From Ahrensia sp. (GTDB lineage Bacteria; Pseudomonadota; Alphaproteobacteria; Rhizobiales; Rhizobiaceae), in contig NZXU01000109.1 of assembly GCA_002698425.1 (NCBI GenBank), positions 1 through 46,267 on the forward strand: a stretch of DNA of 46,267 nucleotides. The letters are read 5' to 3'. How positions within the stretch are numbered: the first letter of the stretch is position 1; the number at the start of each line of letters is the position of its first letter. Below are positions 8,044 to 15,781 of this stretch, piece after piece. Position numbers and translations under genes: made by a program. The notes under the pieces are model-generated. The model was given only the letters and a program-made list of their open reading frames with translations. It was not told the origin of the DNA and ran no database searches.

Positions 8044-8475
8044 ATGGAAACAATCGAGCGGCTTGCCATCGAGGCCGACTGCACGCGCCTGATGAATGAA
8101 TTTTCCTGGTGCACGGACACCTTCGAATACGACAAGGCGCTCAGCCTGTTCGTTCCCGATTGCACGCTGCAGCGCGCCGACGAGGTGTTCGAAGGCATCG
8201 ACGGCCTGCGTTCGATCATGGAACGCCGCGCCCCCGATCGCCGGACCTGCCATGTCGTCAGCGGTATCGTGATCGACATCATCGACGACAACCACGCCAG
8301 GGGCAAAGCGAACGCGCTGGTCTTCGGCTATCGTGGCGCGAAACCCGGCGAGGAAGTGCCGCTCGATACGGCGGACTCCATCGTTCGCTTCGAGGGCGAG
8401 TTCCGCCGGACGGATGACGGCTGGAAGATCGCCAAATGGACGATCGGCATGAACTTCCGGAAAGCCGCGCCATGA
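8044..8475 (+). CDS. SnoaL-like / NTF2-fold protein
   Basis: A 143-residue single-domain protein with the cone-shaped NTF2/SnoaL-like fold of polyketide cyclases, ring hydroxylating dioxygenase beta subunits and related small enzymes. The helix ADCTRLMNEFSWCTDTFEYD and the strand GWKIAKWTIGMNF near the end are typical. The ATG at 8044 follows a GAAGGAA site. Its stop overlaps the next ATG (ATGA at 8472). Family members can be isomerases, hydratases, cyclases or non-catalytic, so only the fold is claimed. The coupling suggests it works on the same intermediate as the next enzyme. Confidence 0.8.
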   Translation: METIERLAIEADCTRLMNEFSWCTDTFEYDKALSLFVPDCTLQRADEVFEGIDGLRSIMERRAPDRRTCHVVSGIVIDIIDDNHARGKANALVFGYRGAKPGEEVPLDTADSIVRFEGEFRRTDDGWKIAKWTIGMNFRKAAP

Positions 8476-9431
8476 AGCTCGTAACGATCGACTGCGTCCC
8501 CGGAGGACGGCCCGGAGCCATTCTTCAAAACGGCGACATCCTCCATCTCGAACGCGCCGCCGAGCGCGCAACGATTCAGGCGTGGCTGCCCGCCACGCTG
8601 CGCGGAATTCTCGAAGCCGGTCAGGACGGGCTGGATGTCGTTCGCGGTATCGTCGAGCGCGTGGAGCAAGCCAGCGTTGAGCTGCGCGCCAGCTTGCGGG
8701 ACGAAGGGACCATTTTACCCGCGGACACGCGCCTGCTCGCGCCGGTGCCGAACCCCGCCATGATCGTCTCGGTCGGGCAGGCTTATCACTCGCATGTGCA
8801 GGAAATGAAGGGAAAGCCGCCCGCCGAACCGCACGGATTTCTGAAGGCGCCGTCGGCGGTCGTCGGCCCGGGCGCGGAGATAGAACTGCCGCCGCAACTT
8901 CCCGACGCGGTCGATTTCGAAGGGGAGCTCTGCGCCGTCATCGGGCGGGTTTGCCACAATGTGCGCGAAGAAGACGCCATGCGCCATGTCGCGGGCTACA
9001 CCATCACCAACGATGTCTCGGCGCGCGATGCGGTGCCGCTGATCGGTCAGGCGAAGACCACGGCGGAAGCGCGCACCGCCTGGGATCTCGTCCATATGGG
9101 CAAGCAATTGCCGGGCTTTTCGCCGATGGGGCCGGCGCTCGTGACCGCCGATGAAATCGCCGATCCGGGCCGGCTCAATCTGACGACCCGCGTCAACGGG
9201 GAGGTCATGCAGCAGGCGAATACCAGCGACTTCATTTTCCCGCTCGCCAAGGTCATCGCCTATTTCTCACGCTGGTACACGCTGATGCCGGGCGACATCA
9301 TCAGCACGGGCACTCCGGGGGGCGTCGGCTATGGGCGCGACCCCAAGGTCTTATTGCGTCCGGGCGACGTCGTCGAGGTCGAAGTCGGCGGTATTGGAAC
9401 GCTGTCCAACCGGTTCGTGGAAGCCCGCTAG
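8472..9431 (+). CDS. fumarylacetoacetate hydrolase family protein
   Basis: A 319-residue protein of the FAH/HpcE/acylpyruvase superfamily. The divalent metal is expected at Glu150 and Glu152 (VDFEGELCAVIGR) and Asp181 (TNDVSARD); the GTPGGVGYGRDP loop near the C-terminus is also typical. Such enzymes cleave C-C bonds in acylpyruvates, or hydrate or isomerise muconate-type compounds, at the end of aromatic degradation. The ATG at 8472, overlapping the SnoaL-like gene stop, is chosen over an in-frame ATG at 8436 inside that gene. It is the last plus-strand gene of the cluster and probably the last enzymatic step. Confidence 0.9.
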   Translation: MKLVTIDCVPGGRPGAILQNGDILHLERAAERATIQAWLPATLRGILEAGQDGLDVVRGIVERVEQASVELRASLRDEGTILPADTRLLAPVPNPAMIVSVGQAYHSHVQEMKGKPPAEPHGFLKAPSAVVGPGAEIELPPQLPDAVDFEGELCAVIGRVCHNVREEDAMRHVAGYTITNDVSARDAVPLIGQAKTTAEARTAWDLVHMGKQLPGFSPMGPALVTADEIADPGRLNLTTRVNGEVMQQANTSDFIFPLAKVIAYFSRWYTLMPGDIISTGTPGGVGYGRDPKVLLRPGDVVEVEVGGIGTLSNRFVEAR

Positions 9432-9444
9432 CGATCGGCTTTGC

Positions 9445-9467
9445 GCCGTCCGGCGAAACCGGGCGGC
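9445..9467. terminator. hairpin between convergent genes
   Basis: A 9-bp stem with one G-T wobble (GCCGTCCGG, loop CGAAA, CCGGGCGGC) lies between the convergent FAH-family and dienelactone hydrolase genes. It has no T tract on either side, so termination is plausible from position and stem strength only. Confidence 0.35.
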
Positions 9468-9476
9468 TATTGTCCG

Positions 9477-10145
9477 TCAGGCCAGATTCGTCTCGAACAG
9501 CGCGCGGCTCCGCGACCAGGCCAGCCTGGCTGCGGCCGGTTCGTAGCTCGGGCGTCTGTCGCAGTTGAAGCCGTGGTCGGCGCCTTCGTAGAGATAAAAT
9601 TCCGCGTCGGGCCGGCGGGCCTTCACATCCTCGTAGTTCTCGGGCGGGATGCCGACATCCAGGGCCGCGTAGTGCAGCTGAGTCGGGCATTTCGGGGTCT
9701 CGTCGGCGAAACGCTGGATCAGGCGTCCATAATAACAGGACGCGGCGGAAACGGCGCCAATGCGGGTCGCGCCGAGGAAAGCGATGGTGCCGCCGAGGCA
9801 GAAGCCGATCATGCCGACCTTTCCGTATTCGCCCACTCTCCGGCAGGCGGCCTCGACATCCAGCATGCAGGCGTCGAAATCGAAACCGGGAATGAAGGCG
9901 CGGGCGCGTTCGATTTCTTCGGGCGTGTATCCGGACTGAAAGTCCTTCTCCTGCCGGTCGAAAATCGCCGGCGCGATTGCGGCGTAGCCCTCGCCAGCGA
10001 GCCTGTCGCAGACGTCCCGGATATGGTCGTTGACCCCGAATATTTCCTGAATCACGACAATTCCGCCCCGAGGGGTTGCTTCCGGAACGGCCAGATAGGC
10101 GCCGACGGCCTGTCCGTCACTGGCCGTGATTTCGACATAGGACAT
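9477..10145 (-). CDS. dienelactone hydrolase family protein (second copy type)
   Basis: A 222-residue alpha/beta hydrolase of canonical dienelactone hydrolase length. Catalytic residues are Cys116 in GFCLGG, Asp163 in AALDVG and His191 in GADHGF; Glu34 in IQEIFG is the conserved residue that holds the Cys in its resting state. The start at 10145 (MSYVEITASDG) is chosen because GGGGAGA lies just upstream and the fold begins there; the open frame runs much further upstream without family similarity. It is convergent with the catabolic run and diverges from the CHAT operon. It could act on a lactone from the same pathway. Confidence 0.9.
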   Translation of the reverse strand: MSYVEITASDGQAVGAYLAVPEATPRGGIVVIQEIFGVNDHIRDVCDRLAGEGYAAIAPAIFDRQEKDFQSGYTPEEIERARAFIPGFDFDACMLDVEAACRRVGEYGKVGMIGFCLGGTIAFLGATRIGAVSAASCYYGRLIQRFADETPKCPTQLHYAALDVGIPPENYEDVKARRPDAEFYLYEGADHGFNCDRRPSYEPAAARLAWSRSRALFETNLA

Positions 10146-10420
10146 GGACTTTCTCCCCGCATGATTTCCGTATCGGTGCGGCGCACCTCGGGTCTTTTCC
10201 CTTCGCGTTCGGGCAATTTCAAATGAGTGTTTGGAATAAGTCGCGGCATAACCGGTCCTGGTGAGAACCCGGCAGTGCCGCAGCGCAGTCCCGGCATTGC
10301 GTGGTCGTTCGACATGTCCGCGAGCCGATTTGGAAAGTTCGGGGATCGCGATGGCGAAGCGCCTTTTCATCGCCGCTTTGGCTGCTAGATTGCACTGGCG
10401 AATTTGCAGGGGGTCTTTTC
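10146..10420. other. divergent intergenic region upstream of protease operon A
   Basis: About 275 bases separate the dienelactone hydrolase start (minus) from the start of the first CHAT gene (plus). It must hold promoters for both directions. I see no clear -35/-10 pair, long inverted repeat or RNA structure. An open frame enters the CHAT gene from a GTG at 10301, but it lacks a ribosome binding site and its residues look unlike a signal peptide. Confidence 0.4.
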
Positions 10421-13400
10421 ATGCTTGTGCGTTTGGTCGGCATCGTCGCGGTTGCGGTCCTGGCCGTTGGATCCGCAACGGCGCGAAGTCAGGCGCAGGA
10501 AGCTCTCCGGGACTGGAGGTCCGCGCTGGAATCGGCCTCCTGTCCCGGATCTTACGGGCAACCTGCCACTTACGACCTCGATACGATTATCGCAGTGGCC
10601 GCGAGCTATTCGACATCCAGCGTGGCCGACTTCGCGCTCAGAGCCCGCGTGAATGTCGTCGACTATCTGATGTCCGGCTCCAGTCTGGCCCGCGCGCAGG
10701 ATGGCGAGGGGTATGCCGACCGCATACTCGCTGCCAATCCGGGCGGGCTTCAGCTTCTCCGCTCGGACATCGCGCGCTATGGCGAAAGGCTCTGCCCGCT
10801 GATTGGCGTGATCGAAACCGAGGGGCTCGGCGAGATCACGCGCAAACAGATCGAAGTGCGGGATTACTATCAGCCGCAATCGCGCCTCGCTCAGGCGATG
10901 CTCAACCTGCATGGCTGCGGAGCGGGCGAGGCTGACGGGCTTTTCGGAAAGGGCAGCGTTGCGGCCTGGAACCGTGCCGCCGATGGTTCCGGGTTGGCGC
11001 TCAAGGACGAAGGCGGGCTTCCAACGCCGGGCGACATTCTTGCGCTGGCGGAGGCCGGGGAAGGCCGCCCCCTTTGCGCCGCGAACCCGGCGCAGGCGAA
11101 ACGCTTCGATGCGCCGATGCTGCTGCGTACGCTTACCGCCTGCCATGCGGGCAAGGCTCCGGAAACCGCCTGGGCGCCGATCGGATGGCAACTCGCGGCG
11201 CTGGCAAGCGAAGGCGACGTCATCGACGCGGACCGGCTGGAAACCGTTTTGGGCGAGGTGTTCGGCGCCTGCTCCAGCCAGATGGCTCCCACGGAGGAAA
11301 CCGACCGCGAAAGCCGTTCCGATCAAGTCCAGCCATTCCTCAAAACCGTGTTTGCGGCGCTTCCGGACTGGCCGGCGGATCTCGCGTCGATCGAGGCGAT
11401 CTCCAAGGCGACCCGCAAGTCGATATGGAAGGCAACCGGTCTTCCGGAAGAGGATGACGAAGGCCGCTGGAAGACCGCGCTCAGTTCGCTTGGCCTCGGC
11501 TATTATGAGGGCAATGGCCTGCCGCGCCGACCCGATGTCGGTGTCTATCTGGTCGGTCTTGCCAATGAGGGTACGGATCGCTGGACCGGCGGCGACGTCG
11601 CCCTTGTGCGCGGTGCGGTGGCTGGCGTCCTTCCCGACACGCTGCCGGAAGGCATGCGCCAGGCGCTGGCCGATTTGCTGCAGAAGGACGATGCCGGGTC
11701 TGATGAACCGTATAACGACGATGGGGAAGCCGAGCTCGGCGCGTATGCCTATATCGAGCCCTTCTGGGCCGGCGAGAATAACAAGGCGACCGTCGAGCAG
11801 ATCGCGCTCGATTTCAGCGTCCCGATCAGCACCGCGAACAGCGCGGTCGAGCTTGCAAAATCCGTGGCCGACGATCCCGCATTCTCCGTGAAATTACGTG
11901 CCGAGGGCAGCCCCCAGGCCAATGCGATCGTCGCGACACTGCTGCTGGAAGGGTTCGTCGACGGCAAGAAAAATCTACCGCTCGCGTTGCATCACTTCCG
12001 GGCCGCGGCGGACAAAGGCAACAGTTTTGCTCTTCTGAGACTCGCTCAAATGCATGAGCAGGGCTACGGCGTGCCGCAGGATATCGAAGCGTCGCTCGAC
12101 TTTTATCGCGAAGCGGCGGATCAGGGGCAGACGGCGGCAAGCCTCGCGCTGGCGCGGTTTTACGAGACCGGAACCCATGTGCCGCGCGATTGGGACAAGG
12201 CGCTTGCCTATTACCGTGCCGGTCTCGGCCTTGATGACGAAAGCGGCCGGCTGACCGACGGCGCGGCCGGCGTGATCCAGAGACGCCTGTTGAACGGCAG
12301 CGACTTCTTCACCGACGGTCCGGGCCGTTCGGTCCTCGAAGAAGCACTGGTAATCATCGCGACGGTCCGACGCGAAGATATGGGCTGGAACATGCAAGCG
12401 ACCTATGTCGAGTTTGCGATAGCCCTCGGCGATGCCTTTGCAGGTCTCGATGGCGGGCCGACCGTCGATCTCGGAAAGGCTGCCGAATGGTATCGCATCG
12501 CGGATGACGAGGACGCGGATGCCAAACTGATACGCATCCTGCTGGCGCAACCGGAGTTGCAGGCAGACGAAAGCGAGCTTGCCCGGCTGACGCAGGGAAC
12601 GCTTCTCGGGCTCTATCGCACAGCGCCGGGGATCGATGCGTTCAAGGCGGCAGTCGACGAAATCTGCCGGCCTGCCGTGCAGGGCTTCGTCGATTGCGTC
12701 GAGTTCCACCGCGTTGCGGCCCTTGGCGGTTTCGATCCGAATATCGTCGCCTATGCCCATGACTGGCTCGCGCAGGCGGCGGCCGACGAGGAGACGGAGT
12801 TGCGCGAACAGGGGCGGCTGGCCCCTTATGAGAGCTCGATGAAGACGCGCCCGGCTTATGCGATCGCCGGCTGGGTGGATGTGCTCTCCTATTACGGCGA
12901 CCATGCCGGAGCGTTGGAGCCGCTGCGCCTGGTTCGCAACCTCCCCGGAGAAGGCGAAGTCGGCGCATCGCGGGGAGCCGCGTTCCGCCGTGCGCTCGCC
13001 CGCCACCTGGATGGCGGTCCCGAGGCGGTGTGGGAGCCGCTTGCACGCCTGCTGCAGGCGCTTGCGTCGCGTGGCGACGAAGCGGCGCGCGATCTTCTCG
13101 AACTGGCGTCGACCGCGAACGGGCCGAAGCCGGACATCGCGGTCGACATCGATGCGGCCCGCGAACGTTTCGCACTGGCCGAGGGACTTGCCGGCAACAC
13201 GATGGGGCTGGCGTTGTCCGCGCGGCAACTGGCGAAGCTGGAGGCGGATGCCGGCAACAGGCTGCGCGCCGTCGAACTGGAGCTGGTCGCGCTGAATGCC
13301 GACATGGCGCGCTATGCCGTCACCGCTGTCTGGAATGGCCCCATCGAGGCGTCGCTCGGCCGGGTCTGTTCGCTCTCCAAGGCGAGCGAGCAGCTATATG

Positions 13401-15088
13401 CGCTCGACGAGGCGGCAATGGCGCTGACGCTGGCGAAACGCGCGGTCAACGAACTTCAGGATGTACGCCGGCGCATTTCCGGACTGCCGGAACATCTGCA
13501 GTTGTGCTTCCGCGACACGATCTCCGATCACTATCGCTGGCTTGCCGATCTCTTCATCAGCCAGGACCGCCCGGCGGAGGCATCGACCGTTCTCGGGATG
13601 CTCAAATCCTTCGAGACCTTCGAATTTCTCGGCCGTGATACGGAGTTCGCGGGCGACGCCTTCGCGCCGCTGGAGATGAGCCCTGTTGAAGAGGCGCTAT
13701 CCGCGGAGATCGACGCCGTCCGCCCGACCGTGACCGCGATGAAGATAAGGCGGCGCGAATTGCTGCTCAATCGCAAGAAAGGCGAACTGACCGGCGCGGA
13801 AGAAACCGAACTGGCCTCGTTGACCGACACGCTGGTCGCCTCGCGCGAGGAGATGGAGAAGGAACTTGAAGGGCTGATCGCGGCCTCCGACGCGGTGCAC
13901 AGCACGGTCGTCGAGGATCTGGCGCGCAATGTCAGTTCGGTGCGGGCGCATTTGCGCCGCGCCTTCGACGGCAAGGCGGCGGCGATCCAGTATGTCGTCC
14001 TGCCGGACCGGATCGGCGCAATCCTGACCACGGCTGTATCCGAAAGGGTGTTCAGCTGGACCGAGTGGGAAGGCGTGCCGTTCACCGAGGAGCGGCTGAA
14101 TGCGGGGATCGAGGATCTGCGCAAAGCGCTTCAGAACCCGGGCGCCGATCCAAAACCCGCCTCGAAGGCCCTGCACGATCTGGTGTTGCCGGAGGCGCTG
14201 ATGCGCGAATTGAAGGATGCCGGCGCGCAGACGCTGATCCTGTCGCTGGACCGCCGGCTGCGCTACGTGCCTTTCGCCGCGCTCTATGACGGTGATGATT
14301 ATCTCGTCGAGAATTTCGACCTGACACATGCGACCGAAACGCGGTCCGTCGGCGGGGGCGGGGCGTCGCCCGACCGTATCGCAGGATTCGGAACGACCCA
14401 ATCCTGGTACGGTCTCTCGCCTCTTCCGGGGGTCGCCGACGAACTCGCCTCGATCGTACGCGAGGGCGGGGAGGACGCGCAGGGCGTGGTCGAGGGCACG
14501 ATCCATGCCGATGCGGACTTCACGCGCGACACGATGGCGAGCGCGATGATTTTCGGCGACTTCGACGAACCTGCGCTCGGGATCGTCCATCTCGCCTCGC
14601 ATTTCATCCTCGGCAGTTCGGAGGACGATTCCTACCTGTTGCTCGGCGATGGCGACCGGCTGACCGTCGCCGATATCAAGGACAGTTTCGGGATGGATCT
14701 CGATTTCGCCGAGGTCGGCGTGCTGACCCTGTCGGCCTGCGAAACCGCCTATAGCGGGCAGGAGGCGGACGGGCGGGAACTGGAGAGCTTTGCCGCCGTC
14801 GCCCAGCAGAAAGGCGCGCTCGAAATCGTCGCCACGCTCTGGCCGATCAACGACCGGTCGACGGCGGTGTTCATGCAGGAATTCTACCAGCAGCAGATCG
14901 ACAACGGCCTGTCCGTCGCGAGCGCGCTTGCGCAAGTCCAGCGCCAGTTCCTGCGGGGCGAGCACAAGGGCGCCGGCTCGGCATTCCGCTCCGCCAAATC
15001 CAAGCAGAAGGGCGCCGGCATGATCGTGCCGGACGAGACCCATCCCTATTACTGGGCTCCGATTGTCGTTATGGAGGGCACGTCCTGA
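10421..15088 (+). CDS. exported Sel1-repeat CHAT-domain protease
   Basis: A 1555-residue protein. The start at 10421 follows AGGGGG and yields a clear Sec signal peptide (MLVRLVGIVAVAVLAVGS, cleavage near ARSQA-QE). Residues about 156-188 look like a peptidoglycan-binding-1 helix bundle (LHGCGAGEADGLFGKGSVAA). Sel1-like repeats lie around residues 500-610 (EQGYGVPQDIEASLDFYREA) with more helical repeats after them. The C-terminal CHAT (caspase HetF associated with TPRs) domain spans about 1190-1553, with catalytic His1394 in VHLASHF and Cys1440 in LSACETA. It should be a Cys peptidase in the periplasm or outside. It is the first gene of a three-gene operon, and its CHAT half resembles that of the protein at 30777-33605. 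Confidence 0.9.
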   Translation: MLVRLVGIVAVAVLAVGSATARSQAQEALRDWRSALESASCPGSYGQPATYDLDTIIAVAASYSTSSVADFALRARVNVVDYLMSGSSLARAQDGEGYADRILAANPGGLQLLRSDIARYGERLCPLIGVIETEGLGEITRKQIEVRDYYQPQSRLAQAMLNLHGCGAGEADGLFGKGSVAAWNRAADGSGLALKDEGGLPTPGDILALAEAGEGRPLCAANPAQAKRFDAPMLLRTLTACHAGKAPETAWAPIGWQLAALASEGDVIDADRLETVLGEVFGACSSQMAPTEETDRESRSDQVQPFLKTVFAALPDWPADLASIEAISKATRKSIWKATGLPEEDDEGRWKTALSSLGLGYYEGNGLPRRPDVGVYLVGLANEGTDRWTGGDVALVRGAVAGVLPDTLPEGMRQALADLLQKDDAGSDEPYNDDGEAELGAYAYIEPFWAGENNKATVEQIALDFSVPISTANSAVELAKSVADDPAFSVKLRAEGSPQANAIVATLLLEGFVDGKKNLPLALHHFRAAADKGNSFALLRLAQMHEQGYGVPQDIEASLDFYREAADQGQTAASLALARFYETGTHVPRDWDKALAYYRAGLGLDDESGRLTDGAAGVIQRRLLNGSDFFTDGPGRSVLEEALVIIATVRREDMGWNMQATYVEFAIALGDAFAGLDGGPTVDLGKAAEWYRIADDEDADAKLIRILLAQPELQADESELARLTQGTLLGLYRTAPGIDAFKAAVDEICRPAVQGFVDCVEFHRVAALGGFDPNIVAYAHDWLAQAAADEETELREQGRLAPYESSMKTRPAYAIAGWVDVLSYYGDHAGALEPLRLVRNLPGEGEVGASRGAAFRRALARHLDGGPEAVWEPLARLLQALASRGDEAARDLLELASTANGPKPDIAVDIDAARERFALAEGLAGNTMGLALSARQLAKLEADAGNRLRAVELELVALNADMARYAVTAVWNGPIEASLGRVCSLSKASEQLYALDEAAMALTLAKRAVNELQDVRRRISGLPEHLQLCFRDTISDHYRWLADLFISQDRPAEASTVLGMLKSFETFEFLGRDTEFAGDAFAPLEMSPVEEALSAEIDAVRPTVTAMKIRRRELLLNRKKGELTGAEETELASLTDTLVASREEMEKELEGLIAASDAVHSTVVEDLARNVSSVRAHLRRAFDGKAAAIQYVVLPDRIGAILTTAVSERVFSWTEWEGVPFTEERLNAGIEDLRKALQNPGADPKPASKALHDLVLPEALMRELKDAGAQTLILSLDRRLRYVPFAALYDGDDYLVENFDLTHATETRSVGGGGASPDRIAGFGTTQSWYGLSPLPGVADELASIVREGGEDAQGVVEGTIHADADFTRDTMASAMIFGDFDEPALGIVHLASHFILGSSEDDSYLLLGDGDRLTVADIKDSFGMDLDFAEVGVLTLSACETAYSGQEADGRELESFAAVAQQKGALEIVATLWPINDRSTAVFMQEFYQQQIDNGLSVASALAQVQRQFLRGEHKGAGSAFRSAKSKQKGAGMIVPDETHPYYWAPIVVMEGTS

Positions 15089-15768
15089 TGCCTCGTATCG
15101 CTACAACCTTTGCGGCCATCGCCATTTCCATTCCGCTTGCGGGGGGCACAGCCGAAGGGGCGGAACCGGCAAGCTGCTACACGCTGGAAAAGGGATCGCC
15201 GGATGCTGGCGTCGGCATGATGACCATCGACCGGGACGGATCGATCACTTTTGCGACCACCGTCAATCCCTATGCGGCCTACACGGATTCCTGCGAATTT
15301 CCCGAGAACGGCCCGGTCGAATGTTCGCTTGGATGCGATGGCGGGCGCATCACGCTGATGCGGGCGGGCGAAGGCTTGCTCGCGGATTTTTCCGGCCGGC
15401 GTATCGAGTCTATCCGCATGGAAAGCGTGGTCACCGCGCTCGGGACCATGGAAGCGGACGGCGCCGATCTGTCCGGCAGTTTCTACCTGAAGCCGGCGCC
15501 TGAATCGGTCTGCCAGGCCTCCGACAACCTCGCCCAGCCGCTTCTGCTTGAACCCGGCGACCTCTATCCCGCGGTCAAAAGGCTGGAGAAGTATCTGCTC
15601 GTCGGCGGGTATTTCGCGGATGCCCCGGACTGGTACTACACGGCCGAAACCGCGGAGGCCGTGAAGCTTTTCCAGAGCGAAATCGGCGTCGAACCGACCG
15701 GCAAGACCGACCGCGAGCTGCTCGCGCTTATCGGCGTTCACGCCTCCTACGCGTTCGGGGGATGCTGA
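15088..15768 (+). CDS. secreted protein with C-terminal peptidoglycan-binding domain
   Basis: A 226-residue protein with a Sec signal peptide (MPRIATTFAAIAISIPLAGG, cleavage near AEGA-EP). The middle is a cysteine-containing region I do not recognise. Residues about 150-215 match a peptidoglycan-binding-1 domain: YPAVKRLEKYLLVGGYF, then TAETAEAVKLFQSEIG and PTGKTDRELLALI. The start codon overlaps the CHAT gene stop (TGATG), so the two are translationally coupled, and the caspase gene follows after 13 bases. It may anchor the operon's proteases to the cell wall or sense wall damage; that is inference from domain and operon. No catalytic motif is visible. Confidence 0.8.
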   Translation: MPRIATTFAAIAISIPLAGGTAEGAEPASCYTLEKGSPDAGVGMMTIDRDGSITFATTVNPYAAYTDSCEFPENGPVECSLGCDGGRITLMRAGEGLLADFSGRRIESIRMESVVTALGTMEADGADLSGSFYLKPAPESVCQASDNLAQPLLLEPGDLYPAVKRLEKYLLVGGYFADAPDWYYTAETAEAVKLFQSEIGVEPTGKTDRELLALIGVHASYAFGGC

Positions 15769-15781
15769 GTCCCGGCAAGCG

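Noticed and set aside
8436..8471. Longer N-terminus for the fumarylacetoacetate hydrolase family protein from an ATG at 8436
   Set aside because: It would overlap the SnoaL-like gene by 40 bases and adds residues outside the fold; the ATG at 8472 gives the usual MKLV start and ATGA coupling.
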